64,000 nt of DNA from Nelumbo lutea. Its lineage: Eukaryota > Streptophyta > Magnoliopsida > Proteales > Nelumbonaceae. Position 1 is the first letter of the stretch. Every line of letters begins with the position of its first letter. Below are positions 36,751 through 46,554 of this stretch, in pieces. Under the pieces are notes generated by a model. The model was not told the origin of the DNA. It made no database searches and was given only the letters and a program-made list of their open reading frames with translations. Position numbers and translations under genes: made by a program. Location: assembly GCA_022828595.1 (NCBI GenBank), contig JAKGHH010000002.1, forward strand, positions 82,614,076 through 82,678,075, written 5' to 3'.

Positions 36751-36910
36751 TTACCTGATACATGACAAATGAAAAGAATCCAACTTACCAGGGGTTAAAT
36801 TTAGAATCTCCATTGAATAAAAGGCGACAAGAAATAAATCAGTATTTATATCTAACCCAGAGACAGTTACAGTAGACACCCAAGTTTGGTAGTTTCCATG
36901 ATCTTTCACC
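36751..36910 (-). CDS. VPS36: VPS36, last visible exon (C-terminus)
   Basis: An AG acceptor (TATATGCAG) precedes the exon. Its first base completes the Leu codon split by the upstream intron, giving L-VKDHGNYQTWVSTVTV. This corresponds to the C-terminal end of plant VPS36, which from memory reads IVKDYGTYGQWI and ends shortly after. Here the frame stays open for about 35 further residues to TAA at 36753-36751. A good donor-like site (CCCTG/GTAAGTTGG, about 36790) lies within it, so the true end could be different. VPS36 is the ESCRT-II subunit that binds ubiquitinated cargo and phosphoinositide and assembles with VPS22 and VPS25 on endosomes. Confidence is high for the first ~18 residues and low for the extension. 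Confidence 0.8.
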
Positions 36911-37496
36911 CTGCATATACATGGCAGATATTAAAAATTCAAACTCAAATTTTTACATCGAAGTAATATGATTTGGAAAATCACATTATATTGAAGAAGT
37001 AATATGAAATTTTTACATCGAAGAAGAACTAGCAAGGATCTTGAATGAAGAACTAAAGAAGTAATATGATTTGGAAAGATACAAATGAAACTGATAAAAT
37101 TACAATAGCCTGAATTCACTAAGAATTGGCCATTTACAACAGACATTGCAGTGTGCCACTGAGATTGACTAGGTAATCATTGAGTGTATAATGGAAAGTC
37201 TAAAAGGACACATGACATGACAAAATTAGAAAATATCTGTTTTTTTTTTCTTTTGAGTGGTAACTTTTAACATAAACATAATAGGCTTTTAGGAAAGCTT
37301 ATTATGCTTTAACAGAACATATGCTACTAGGAAGTTTGGATAGTGGAACAGCACTTGTGAAGATAATCAACATAGAAACAAAATGAAAATAACCCATAAA
37401 GGAAGCAACTAAAGGCAAAATTTTATTGAGACAATATAACTATTGGATTGACAATAAAATCTCTACATTGCAAATTTTAGTATTAGGCTTCTGTAC

Positions 37497-38437
37497 ACTG
37501 TGAACCCCTGAGTCCATCACCATGGGCTCTTAATGGGCCCAACATTTACACTAAATGGTCCTTGGGTCCAGCCATCTTATGAAGGCCCAAGGACTGTGGG
37601 CAGATATAAGATTAGCCCATCAGGTATAACCCTCAATGGTCTTACACTTAATCTCTCAGCCCATAATGATCTGACACTACCCGACAAGGGAGGACCTCTC
37701 CCTCGACTACAAGGTATAGTGTTGCACTCTCTACTCACATGGACCCCGGGAATTAAAACATTTTGCAAATAATTTGTGAAAACATAATATATAAGTATAT
37801 CTCTATATAAATATATTTTGCAAAACAAAATTTCAAACACATTTGAAATCCACTGCCGGCAGTTTAGGTTTCCATCAGAGAGTGTATTTCCCGATCATTC
37901 ACTTTGTCCAACAAAGGAGTCAATCCGGTCACTATGATCACCCACTCAAGTGAATTCTCGGACTGTCCCAACATACCCAGGTTTTGACCCCCTCTGAGGA
38001 TCTCACTGATTGGCATATCAAAGATAGCCCAATCCGACACCTAGTGCAGTACCATAATTGAGTCTAGGGGTCTGGTGTAACATTCCAGTTTTGTCCATCT
38101 GTCTCCACGGTCCAGGGCAACACTGGAATTTGGTTCGGTTCAGGGTTTCAAGAAAACTCACACTACATGTACCTCAGGTCTCACCCTGGCAACTGAGACA
38201 AGCCACCCCAACCAACTTGGCGGCACATCAGTGTCAACCTTAGTAGGATAAATCTCCCTAGATCTATCTAATGGCTGTGAAGATTTTAAACTAACACAAG
38301 TCTCATTAGTGTCCAGTTTAAGTGTATTACACAGAAAAACACTACAATAACATGAATCAAAGGTACTTTATTCATTTACAATAAATGTCATAATGTACAT
38401 CAAGCTGGTTGGAGCTAAGGGCATACACTGTTTAACA
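37497..38437 (-). repeat. Minus-strand LTR fragment of the A/B family
   Basis: The outer start TGTTAAACAG is at 38437 (minus strand). The LTR runs left through GGATAAATCTCCC, CAAGGACTGTGGGCAG and ends at 37497, missing the inner half. It lies in the VPS36 intron. Confidence 0.85.
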
Positions 38438-38494
38438 GTTGCTTCAAGTAGGCAAAACAAAATACTAGAGTTACAACTTACAAGTTAGAACTTA

Positions 38495-38880
38495 AAAGAA
38501 GGGGGCAGAGCCCCTATTCTAGATCCAAAAAAGCTAGTGAAAAAATATTAAAATAAAAAAAGAAAATAAATATGAAAAAGAAAAAAAAAGGGGGTGGGGG
38601 TAGAGCCCCTGTTTTGGATCAAGAAAATCTAGGGAACAAATACTAAAAAAGAGAGAAGAAAAGTAGGGGGCAAAGCCTCTGTTCTAGACCCATAAAAACT
38701 GGTGAAAAAATTATGAAAATAAAAGAATATGAAGAAGAAAAGAAGGGGCAAAGCTCCTGTTCCGCCCCTGTTTCAGACACCAATAATGAGAAAAAAGCTG
38801 GAAAGTGCAAAAAAATTTAAAAACAAAAGTAGGGGGCGGATCCCCTATTTCAGTCCAATAAAATGATTAAAAAAGCTTGG
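38495..38880 (+). repeat. Irregular minisatellite with GGGGGCAGAGCCCC core
   Basis: Five degenerate units start near 38501, 38596, 38665, 38744 and 38832. Each has a G-rich/C-rich core (GGGGGCAGAGCCCC and variants), a CTGTTCTAGATCC-like segment and an A-rich tail. Spacing varies from about 70 to 95 bp. The core is itself a short palindrome. Confidence 0.75.
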
Positions 38881-38937
38881 GGAAAAGATACAAAAAGAAA
38901 GGAAACAGAGAAGAATATGGAGAACTCACCTTGACTT

Positions 38938-39631
38938 AGGGGACTGTGTGGGAACAATGGCGGAATCCCATTCCCCCCAAGAATGGGAATCAAAATCCTA
39001 TTCCTACCAAACAAACAGTAGGAACTGGAATGGGCCATTCCAGTGATTTAGAAGGCACGCCCCTAGGCACATATTCAAAAGGTGCACACCTACGCACTGA
39101 TGTACCTCAGCCCAAGTGTGCGGCTTTTGAAAATTTCACACCTCCATCGCTCACCAAAACTTCGAGAACCCCCTATTTGCTAATGATGTCCATTCATTTA
39201 TCCTAATAATATATCTTCTAAAAAAGCAATTATGAATTTGATTTTATGGGTTTTAAATGCTTGAAAATGTTTTATATGTTTGATTTTATTTTTAAATTTT
39301 CATTTAAATATATATGCTTAAATATTTATTTTTAGAAAATAGGTTTTTTAAAACATTTATTTTCAAAATTAAGTTTATATTTTTTATTAATATTATGTTT
39401 AATACTTTTTTCATTTCTTTTGCAATTTTTTGAATTTTCTGACATTTTTTTTATTTTAAGCTTTTTTTTTGTATTTTTGCGCCTTGCTTCAAAAAGGTGC
39501 GTGCCTTGCCTTGCACCTTGCACCTTGGGCACAAATTGGCCCCTAAGCCTTTTTTGTGCCTTGCGCTTTTAAAGCACTGGGCTATTCCAATTCCGATTCC
39601 AGGCACCTATCTAGAAACCAAACAGACCCTT
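38938..39631. mobile_element. hAT-like MITE candidate, itself interrupted
   Basis: The left end AGGGGACTGTGTGGGAAC and the inward-read right end AAGGGTCTGTTTGGTTTC are imperfect inverted repeats of the CTGTTTGG type seen in many plant hAT-like MITEs. The flanks show no clear 8 bp duplication. The interior is split at 39043-39577. Confidence 0.45.
39043..39577. mobile_element. Inner TIR element with 12 bp flanking repeat
   Basis: It is bounded by the imperfect direct repeats TGGGCCATTCCA (39031-39042) and TGGGCTATTCCA (39578-39589). Its ends pair weakly: GTGATTTAGAAGGCAC at the left and, inward from the right, GTGCTTTAAAAGCGC. The interior is rich in GCCTTG/GCACC blocks and a long AT stretch. 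The size of the flanking repeat would suit a Mutator-like transposon, but this is a guess. Confidence 0.45.
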
Positions 39632-40947
39632 AATCTTTTTTTGGACACCAATAAGAAATGTGATGCTTTATTTGTAGTCTATTTCTAGTGGATTTTGAGC
39701 AATGACTGAAGTACCCCCTATTTTTTTCACAAGTTTGTAGTTTATTTGGATTAAGACTATTTTAAGACATGAGAGAATGAAATAGAGTGTATATGATGCC
39801 TAACCCCTTCCACATTGATATCTTAATCATCCCTAGGTTGATTAGACTTGGTTGCTTTGGAGTCATTTAGGGAACTTTGAGAATAAAACTTCTATGTTTT
39901 CTTAGACTAAAATGCCTTCAAAATACCCCCAGTTCTTACTTTCCATCTCTTTTCCATAATTTTTGTGCAAGAATTAGGTGGCAACTCCAAACACACCCAA
40001 CCTTCGTTGTGGTCTCATGCCCACAAGCTAGTTGTCACACATTTCTACTTTGTCAATAAGCCAATCCCTCTACAGTGAAGACTCATTGCTGATCACAGTC
40101 TAGATTTGACCTTCCCACACCCCTTGTTGAGGAGGTGACGAGTCCTAGAAAGATTAACCCTGCTTACTAACGCTTTGATCCCAAGGAGAGCACCATAGAT
40201 CACTAAGAACATCCCTCATCATCACTCTTGGTCATTCACTTTGGCAAACGCTACTAGCGTCACTCATCTATATCCTTTGGATCCTCTCACAGGAATGGTC
40301 GAGGGATTGCCCCTTGCTCTAAAACATGTTGCACCTCCAAAGTGGTACATAGATGCCGTTTGACTTGTAGGATGTATCATTAGGTGAGTATTATCCAAAA
40401 GCTGCTTGCAACAATTCTTAGATTTTTGGGCTTCTAATCGTTCTTTGCATATGGAGATTGTGAGACAATAGACATATATTCGAGGACTAAAAAGTAAAAT
40501 TACAATTAAAATGCTTAGCAAGGCTGATCCCAAACAGAAAAACAAAGATCTCACAATGAATTAGCAGAGTGAGATAACGACCTCACAAGAAAACACTAAC
40601 GATTAAGTGAGACTGCCTCAGAGATCAGGGCAAAACAAGACCTAGCAAGGCTAAGTGAAACCCAACAAGAGAGCTTCGCTATTTGGATCAGAGCCTCAAC
40701 ACTCAAAGGTTGGTGATCCAATTCGACCTTGCAAGGCCAAATCAGAGTCTCAATCGGAATCTTGACACTAAGAGATCGAAAACATGACTTTGCGAGTACG
40801 TCCAACCTCGCATGGCCATATTAGAATCTTAGTACTCAGGTGTTGCTTTGAAATTGCCAATGGGTGACCGTTACCCCAGGGAAACCACATTTTGTTGTAC
40901 CTAGTATTGTATAGACACATGTCACTCTCTTAGAGAGCCTTGAGATC
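39632..40947. other. Unidentified intronic DNA
   Basis: About 1.3 kb of VPS36 intron with no protein motif found. The part at 40560-40940 has repeated GACCTCGCAAGGCCAAATC-like phrases and looks like an LTR or leader of an unknown element. That sequence resumes after the copia insertion at 43826. Confidence 0.4.
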
Positions 40948-41163
40948 TGTGGAGACTCAGTAATTTGATGTATCTTATTAGTATAGTCCTTGTATATTAC
41001 TTATACATCTTATTCTTCTTTTCTCTTTCAGCCCTATATGGGCATTCTTGTAATTGTACATATCCTTTAATATATAAAAGACTCTTTGAGGTGGGGGTCA
41101 GTTATTCTTGACACCTCTAAGATTATTCTTGTTCTTTTCTCTATTCAGCCAAGAGTGTTGACA
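40948..41163 (+). repeat. Element E 5' LTR
   Basis: 216 bp from TGTGGAGACTCAG to GTGTTGACA. It contains GTATAGTCCTTGTATATTAC and a stretch (GGGCATTCTTGTAATTGTAC onward) that the 3' LTR lacks. Confidence 0.92.
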
Positions 41164-41178
41164 TGGTATCGGAGCAGG
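41164..41178 (+). promoter_or_regulatory. Element E primer-binding site
   Basis: TGGTATCGGAGCAGG directly abuts the LTR end; it is a variant of the copia TGGTATCAGAGC site. Confidence 0.88.
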
Positions 41179-41340
41179 TTGCTCTCTGATCTATTTTCTC
41201 TCTCTTGAACCTCTCTACAAGTAGTAATCCTGTCGTATTAGGGATGTTTTGATCAACCCTTTTCTGTTCAGTCTTCTTCGCGCAACCAGCAGGAGAGATT
41301 CCATTAGATCTCTCTTGGGAGACATTGGTTCGAGGCCAAA

Positions 41341-41757
41341 CTTCAGATCTGGTGTCGCCTAGACCCGATCTATTCTCCCTACAAACAGCATCTGATTTGG
41401 TGAAGTTTTCGAAGGAGTTCTGATCTTCTTCTTGGGGCGGCAACACTGTACAATTTCTTTTTTTGGACTGCAACAGCTTTGGACTTCAGATCTAGTGTCA
41501 CCTAGACCTGATCTATTCTACCTACAAACAGCATCTGATTTGGTGAAGTTTTCAAAGGAGTTCTGATCTTGGGGCGGCAGCACTGTACAATTTCTTTTTT
41601 TGGACTGCAACAGCTTTGGACTTCAGATCTAGTGTCACCTAGACCTGATCTATTCTACCTACAAACAGCATCTGATTTGGTGAAGTTTTCAAAGGAGTTC
41701 TGATCTTGGGGCGGCAGCACTGTACAATTTCCTTTTTTGGACTGCAACATCTTTGGA
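41341..41757 (+). repeat. Tandem repeat, three units of about 137 bp
   Basis: Units begin CTTCAGATCT at 41341, 41484 and 41621, with a fourth start at 41758 that diverges at once. Each unit carries CAGCATCTGATTTGGTGAAG and GGGGCGGCA(G/A)CACTGTAC. The first unit has 6 extra bases (CTTCTT). It lies in the leader of element E. Confidence 0.92.
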
Positions 41758-42189
41758 CTTCAGGCCTTCTACATCAGACTACGTTTTGAGTTTTTCTCTC
41801 CAAATTGAAGGGTTATCTCAAGATCTTCTTAACCCTACACTCAGTTTCTGGTTTGGAGATTTCTAAGGACTCTTTCAATCAGCACAAAATACCTCCTTGT
41901 TCTTGAAAAAGACGCCTGATGTGTTGGTAAATCACGGTTTTCTCTCAATCAACTGACTCAATCAACCTATAACCCTAGATCTGGTGTCATCCTAGGGTTT
42001 TCTTGCTTCACATTTGTTTGATTCAGACTTCGGATTCATATTTGAAGGTTTTAGATTCGACAGTCTTAAAACTTGCCTTTTTTGGACTGTCATCTTGAGT
42101 TCTTGATTGCTGAATTTGGTTTTCTCTGATATCCTTGTTCTTGGACTGCTGTTTTCTTGCTGAAATGGGAGTAAGAAATGGTGTCATCC

Positions 42190-43620
42190 TACTGTTGTAG
42201 CACATGGGAGTAAGAAATCTACTACTGGTGGTGATTATTTTGTTAAAGGTGATTCTCTGGCATCTATGGTTGAGGAAAACATTCAACAACTAGTAACAAC
42301 TGCTATTTCTTCTCCTCTTTCTGCTATTGGTTTACCTAGTAAGTTTTTCGGTTATTGTGCTCCTCATATTTGGATCATTGACTCTAGAACTACCAACCAC
42401 ATGATAGGAGCCTACCCTAACCAACCAAGTAACCTTACCGAAACCTATCACAAACATCGTTACTGCCAATGGTGAAAAGTTAAACATCATTGGTAGTAGT
42501 AGATGCCTTTTAAGCTTTCACCCACTGCATCTTCCCCTCTTACCAAGACCCTTCTTGTTCCTAATCTCACTACAAATTTGATTTTTATTGGCCAATTAGT
42601 TGATGAAGGTAACGTCTAATCTTTTCTCAGGATGGATGTTTGGTTCAGGACCATAACACTGGGAAGGTGAAAGGGAAGGGGAGCAGGTTGGGCCGTTTGT
42701 TTGCATTGGAGTTCGAGAAGTCTCAAACAGCAGCATCATCAGCTTGTTTCAGATCCTCCACTTCTAGTTCCTTTTTAAGTCATAGAAATAATGTTTGGGA
42801 CATATGACATAAACATTTGGGTCATATACATGCTGAAAAATTAAAATTTTTGTTTGATTCAGGCCTTATTAAGATAGAGTTCCTTCCTTGCACACCTTTG
42901 ATACATCTTGTGTTTCTTACTGCTTAAGTAAGAGTCGTACCTTACCATTTCCTCACATATCTGAGCATGCTACCTCTTCCTTCAAGTGTATACATAGTGA
43001 TGTCTGGACTGCATCTGTCACTTCTTGCTAGCTTGTGGGGTCCCTCATTTATCTCAATATGACTCGACCTGATATTTCTCATGTTGTTCAAGTTGCTAGT
43101 CAATTTTTTTTGCTCCTCATCAGCCTCATACGACTGTTGTTCATCGCACTATTCGATATGTTAGAAGCACAACTTCTCAGGGATTGTGCTGGTTGTCCAG
43201 ACACTTGTAGGTCCACTTTTGGTTGGTGTGTTTTTATGGGTGATTCACTCATCTCTTGGAAGTGTAAGAAACAACAAACAGTCTCAAAGTCTTACACTGA
43301 AGCAGAGTATAGGGCCATGTCTTCAGTTTGCAGTGAGATTGTTTGGTTACGATATCTCTTTATGGATCTTGGCATTCAACTTCCTACTCATATTCCTCTC
43401 TATGCAGACAATACGAGTGCTATCAAGGTTGCATCTAACCCTGTCTTCTATGATAGGACCAAGCAGATTGCTATCAAGGTTGCATCTAAGATTTTTTCAC
43501 TACTAGGTCTATTTCACTTCCTCATGTAGCCTCAGACATGCAGATTGCTTATATCTTCACCAAAGTTGTGACTAGAGTTTGACATCTCTTTCTTATAGAC
43601 AAACTGACACTTATGTCTAG
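42190..43620 (+). pseudogene. Element E pol fragments (protease, integrase start, RNase H)
   Basis: Recognisable pieces in order: a protease region with WIIDSRTTNHM (about 42370; the catalytic DSG reads DSR), pre-integrase with HLGHIHAEKL-like sequence (about 42815), the beginning of integrase (HSDVWTAS, about 43000), then a direct jump to the RT end/RNase H (YLNMTRPDISHVVQVASQF, TEAEYRAMSSVCSEI, YADNTSAIKVASNP, 43045-43450). Most of integrase and RT are deleted and frames are broken. A CATCTCTTTC-TTATAGACAAACTGAC tail precedes the purine tract. Confidence 0.88.
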
Positions 43621-43639
43621 GCATCAGTTTGAGGGAGAG

Positions 43640-43820
43640 TTTGGAACCTCTGTAACTTGATGTATCTTATTAGTATAGTCCTTGTTGTATATTACTTATA
43701 CATCTTATTCTTCTTTTCTCTTTCATCCCTATATAAGACTCTTTGAGGTGGGGGTCAATTATTCTAGACACCTCTAAGATTATTCTTGTTCTTTTCTCTA
43801 TTCAACCAAAAGTGTTGACA
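43640..43820 (+). repeat. Element E 3' LTR
   Basis: 181 bp, homologous to the 5' LTR but lacking about 40 bp after CCCTATAT. Its start TTTGG has lost the TG terminus. It ends GTGTTGACA. Confidence 0.9.
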
Positions 43821-43825
43821 AGATC

Positions 43826-44139
43826 ATGACCTAACAATCTTGTGGCCCTAATGGGCATGTGTCCTTGGAGAGAGAAAGACGGAATATGTTCCCCAGGTGT
43901 TGGTTGAAACTACAGACACCCCAGCCCTTATGCCTCCATGCACATAGCTTGGTTCCTCGCTTCTATAAATATGTGAGAAAGTAGAGCATTGGGGGACATT
44001 GATCCTTAGCCAATTCCATGCAATTCCCTAACACTCCAAATCCCTATCAAATTTAAGACATTTTCCTCAAACTTCCACCAAACTACTTTCCTCGGTTCGA
44101 GAGGCATTTCTTGATCCACCTTCCTCAGTTCAAGACTAT
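43826..44139. other. Unidentified intronic DNA (continuation of pre-insertion sequence)
   Basis: This DNA was probably contiguous with that left of 40948 before element E inserted. It contains CTTCTATAAATATGTGAG (about 43958), which resembles a TATA region, and may be part of an old LTR. No gene is seen. Confidence 0.4.
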
Positions 44140-44420
44140 CTTGAAGTAGAAGGTTACACAAATGCAGATTGGGCTTTCTTAATATCTAATAGAAGATCGA
44201 TCCACTACAACGTATTGTACGTTTTTAGAGGAAATTTAGTGACATTGAAAAGTAAGAAACAGACAAATGTAGAAAGAAGCTATGCTGGAAGCCGAACATA
44301 GAGCCATAACACACTCTCTATGAGCCAGTGTGATCGAAAAACCTCCTATAAGACATTGGGTACTTAGTAAATAGTCCTATGAGATTGTACTGTGACAACC
44401 AAGATTGTACTGGAAGCCTA
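44140..44420 (+). pseudogene. Copia RNase H remnant
   Basis: The plus strand encodes GYTNADWAFLISNRRSI, VFRGNLVTLKSKKQ and further YCDNQ-like copia RNase H phrases, with stops and small indels. It is an old fragment without LTRs nearby. Confidence 0.75.
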
Positions 44421-44976
44421 TACTACCCCTGTTTGAAATAAGTGCTTTTTAACCAAATGCTCATGAGCACTTACAAGAATAAGCACTTACTTTTCAAATA
44501 AGCACACCCAAACTCTACCTTAGTTTCATCTAAAACTCAACCTCAAACCCTAGATTCTAGAGTTTATAGATTTACCCAAGCCAATATTTGTCCTTTTATA
44601 CAAGAACTGCACCAAATCCAACTAGACAACATTGCCCTCTAAAATTACTATCCTTCCCAAAAACCTCCCAGCAGAATTTCATAGAAAAATTCTAATCCTA
44701 CACCTATTTTCTTTAAGGCAATAATTTTCACTATTTTGGAACAAAAATGCAATCGGTACCAGAGCAACATGTCCTACATCAAGAGGCAGTAAGGAGTGGT
44801 TTGTTCTCAGGATCCACCTATCCAAGGGATGTGCAGGTAGTTGAACTTTATAATCTATATTCTTGTATTGCTTATGTACTGATCTAGTAGGCACACTTCT
44901 TTATAAAAAAATACTGTTATTAAGCAAAAATGACAAAACACAGGACAATAATGATGTGAACTGGTTTTCTACTCAC
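44421..44976. other. Intronic DNA with a MITE-like start
   Basis: Near 44437 the phrase CCCTGTTTGAAATAAGTGC and the following AAGTGC/GCACTT repeats resemble a MITE end. The other end is not clear. The rest is plain intron up to the donor at 44976. Confidence 0.4.
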
Positions 44977-45061
44977 AAGTAGATATTGTTTGGATCAATA
45001 TCTTTAAACAGATTAATGTAGAAGCGGAAACCTTCAGGGCTGATATCTCTGCACAGTAGAC
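44977..45061 (-). CDS. VPS36: VPS36 exon (winged-helix region)
   Basis: 85 nt between acceptor CTCTGCAG and donor GTGAGTAG. With the split Gly from the previous exon it encodes [19 protein letters not shown] followed by [10 protein letters not shown], which closely matches the last winged-helix domain of plant VPS36 as I remember it ([24 protein letters not shown]). The phases at both ends fit the neighbours. Confidence 0.93.
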
Positions 45062-45142
45062 CTGCAGAGGTGTGTAAACAAATTTAACTAAACAAAGATA
45101 TATACATGCAATCTAATCGAATAAACACGTGCAGAGGCACAC
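45062..45142 (-). other. VPS36 short intron (81 bp, phase 1)
   Basis: Donor AAAG/GTGTGCC and acceptor CTGCAG/GT. It is free of repeats. Confidence 0.88.
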
Positions 45143-45278
45143 CTTTGCTCTCGGCAGTTAGAAGATGTTCCTTGGCCATTAATGGAGCAATCCCAAGTGC
45201 AATGGCAGCATCACTTGGACTTATGCCATTTTTCAGAGCTTCAGATTTTAGTACAATGGACTTAATTTTTGCAAGAAC
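45143..45278 (-). CDS. VPS36: VPS36 exon (ESCRT-II winged-helix region)
   Basis: 136 nt encoding VLAKIKSIVLKSEALKNGIS, then PSDAAIALGIAPLMAKEHLL and TAESK. This is the most conserved block of plant VPS36 (compare GIAPAMAKEHLLTAESKG). It belongs to the EAP30/Vps36 fold that packs against VPS22 and VPS25 in the ESCRT-II complex of endosomes. The exon is open throughout with no lesion. Confidence 0.95.
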
Positions 45279-45967
45279 CTACAGTCAAACATAAAATCTT
45301 GATTATTGTAATCATGTTCTTGAAAAGGTCTACAAGCAATGAATGTTTAAATATTGTAATTAGAGATGCCCAAAGCATCAGAACAAATCTACACATTTTA
45401 AGTATTGCAGAAACAGAATGGACTCATCCTGCATGCATTAAAGCCATGAGCTAAAAGCCAACAAAAGAGCAACAACCTTAAAACCATTAATCCATATTTA
45501 AGTGGAGTTCAATCCATATTTTATGTAAAATCTTGTTCATTTCTTTTACAAAATTTTCCAGTTTACTGCAAAAACAAAATATCAAACCACTTTTTATATA
45601 AAACATATAGTGTTTCATAATTTTCTCAAAATTATTTATTCAATTAAATATAAAACCTCGAAAGCTTTGTTCATTTTTTTCCATTCTTCTATTTACTTCC
45701 AAATTACAAATTAAAAGTAGTTCTTGTTTTATCTTTTATTAACATGTTAGATTACTACAAAGAATGAGAGAACACAAAAACTAACTTTAGTAAAGACATT
45801 ATTACAGATAATACTACAGTTAAGACAGATTCCAAAGGGATAGAAAGCTAACCACGTTTTTTATTATCTCAGTTTTGTTATAGAAAAGAACAAGATCGAT
45901 AGAGATAGTCCACAAAGAGACCTTACGTTCGGTTTCAATCAAGTATATAGATCTTACGTTCTAACTT

Positions 45968-46553
45968 GGGGGGAGAATACATTGATGGAAAATTTCTGGT
46001 TTACTTGAAACATCATGGGATACAAGTTGAACGGAGCTATCCTGATAGTCCATAGCAAAATGGTGTAGCAGAACGGAAGAATGGCCACGTTCTCAATGTT
46101 GTGAGGACTCTTCTACAAGAGTCACATGCGCCTCCCTAATTTTGGATGGAGGCTGCTTGTATTGATGTGCATCTAATTAATTGTATTCCTTCATCTGTTC
46201 TTGCTAACATTTCACCTCATCAGAAAATGTTTCTTGCCCCCCAAATCTTTCTCATCTTCATTCATATTTTTGGATGTATATGTTTTGTACATCTTTCCTC
46301 TCATGAACATTCTAAGCTTTCAACTCAATCTGTTATGTGTGCCCTTGTGAGACACAGTCTTAACCATAAAGGATTTCTTTGTTATGATCCCTTTCCACAT
46401 CGTATTCACATTTCCCGGAATGTGGTTTTTCTTCAACATATCTCTTTCTTTTCAAGAGTAGCCAAATTTGCACCTTTTGTTTCTGTTCTGTATGACTTTG
46501 ACTCACAGGATGCTTCGTCTTCAACTGCTGTGAAGGTTTTTCTCATCTTCTGA
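45968..46553 (+). pseudogene. Copia integrase fragment, plus strand
   Basis: The plus strand encodes GEYIDGKF-like, QNGVAERKNGHVLNVVRTLL, WMEAACIDVHLINCIPSSVL and GCICFVHL, which is the second half of a copia integrase core (with the catalytic Glu in VAERKN) and its C-terminal extension. Several stops break it. It ends in the linker at 46553, where an oppositely oriented copia fragment starts. Confidence 0.88.
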
Positions 46554-46554
46554 G

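Larger units (their letters stand above)
40948..43820 (+). mobile_element. Small deleted copia element E with AGATC duplication
   Basis: 5' LTR 40948-41163, primer site, a leader with tandem repeats, pol fragments, polypurine tract GTTTGAGGGAGAG (about 43628) and 3' LTR 43640-43820. Perfect AGATC lies on both sides (40943-40947, 43821-43825). The total is 2.87 kb, far short of an autonomous copia. It lies in the VPS36 intron, antisense to the gene. Confidence 0.93.
36911..44976 (-). other. VPS36 intron (about 8.1 kb), phase 2, filled with repeats
   Basis: Donor TACTT/GTGAGTAG (44976) and acceptor TATATGCAG (36911) keep the frame. Inside are an LTR piece, a minisatellite, nested MITE-like DNA, a small copia element and an RNase H fragment. 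The stretch 36911-37496 is AT-rich, with an imperfect direct repeat of GAAGTAATATGATTTGGAAA (about 36960 and 37057) and a CATAATAGGC/GCTTATTATG hairpin near 37275. Confidence 0.88.

Noticed and set aside
37270..37300. CATAATAGGC/GCTTATTATG hairpin as a possible small RNA gene or terminator
   Set aside because: The stem is short, imperfect and AT-rich in plain intron DNA; no precursor-like context.
41140..41473. Minus-strand 110-codon frame over copia E 5' region
   Set aside because: It is antisense across LTR, primer site and tandem repeats; no conserved protein.
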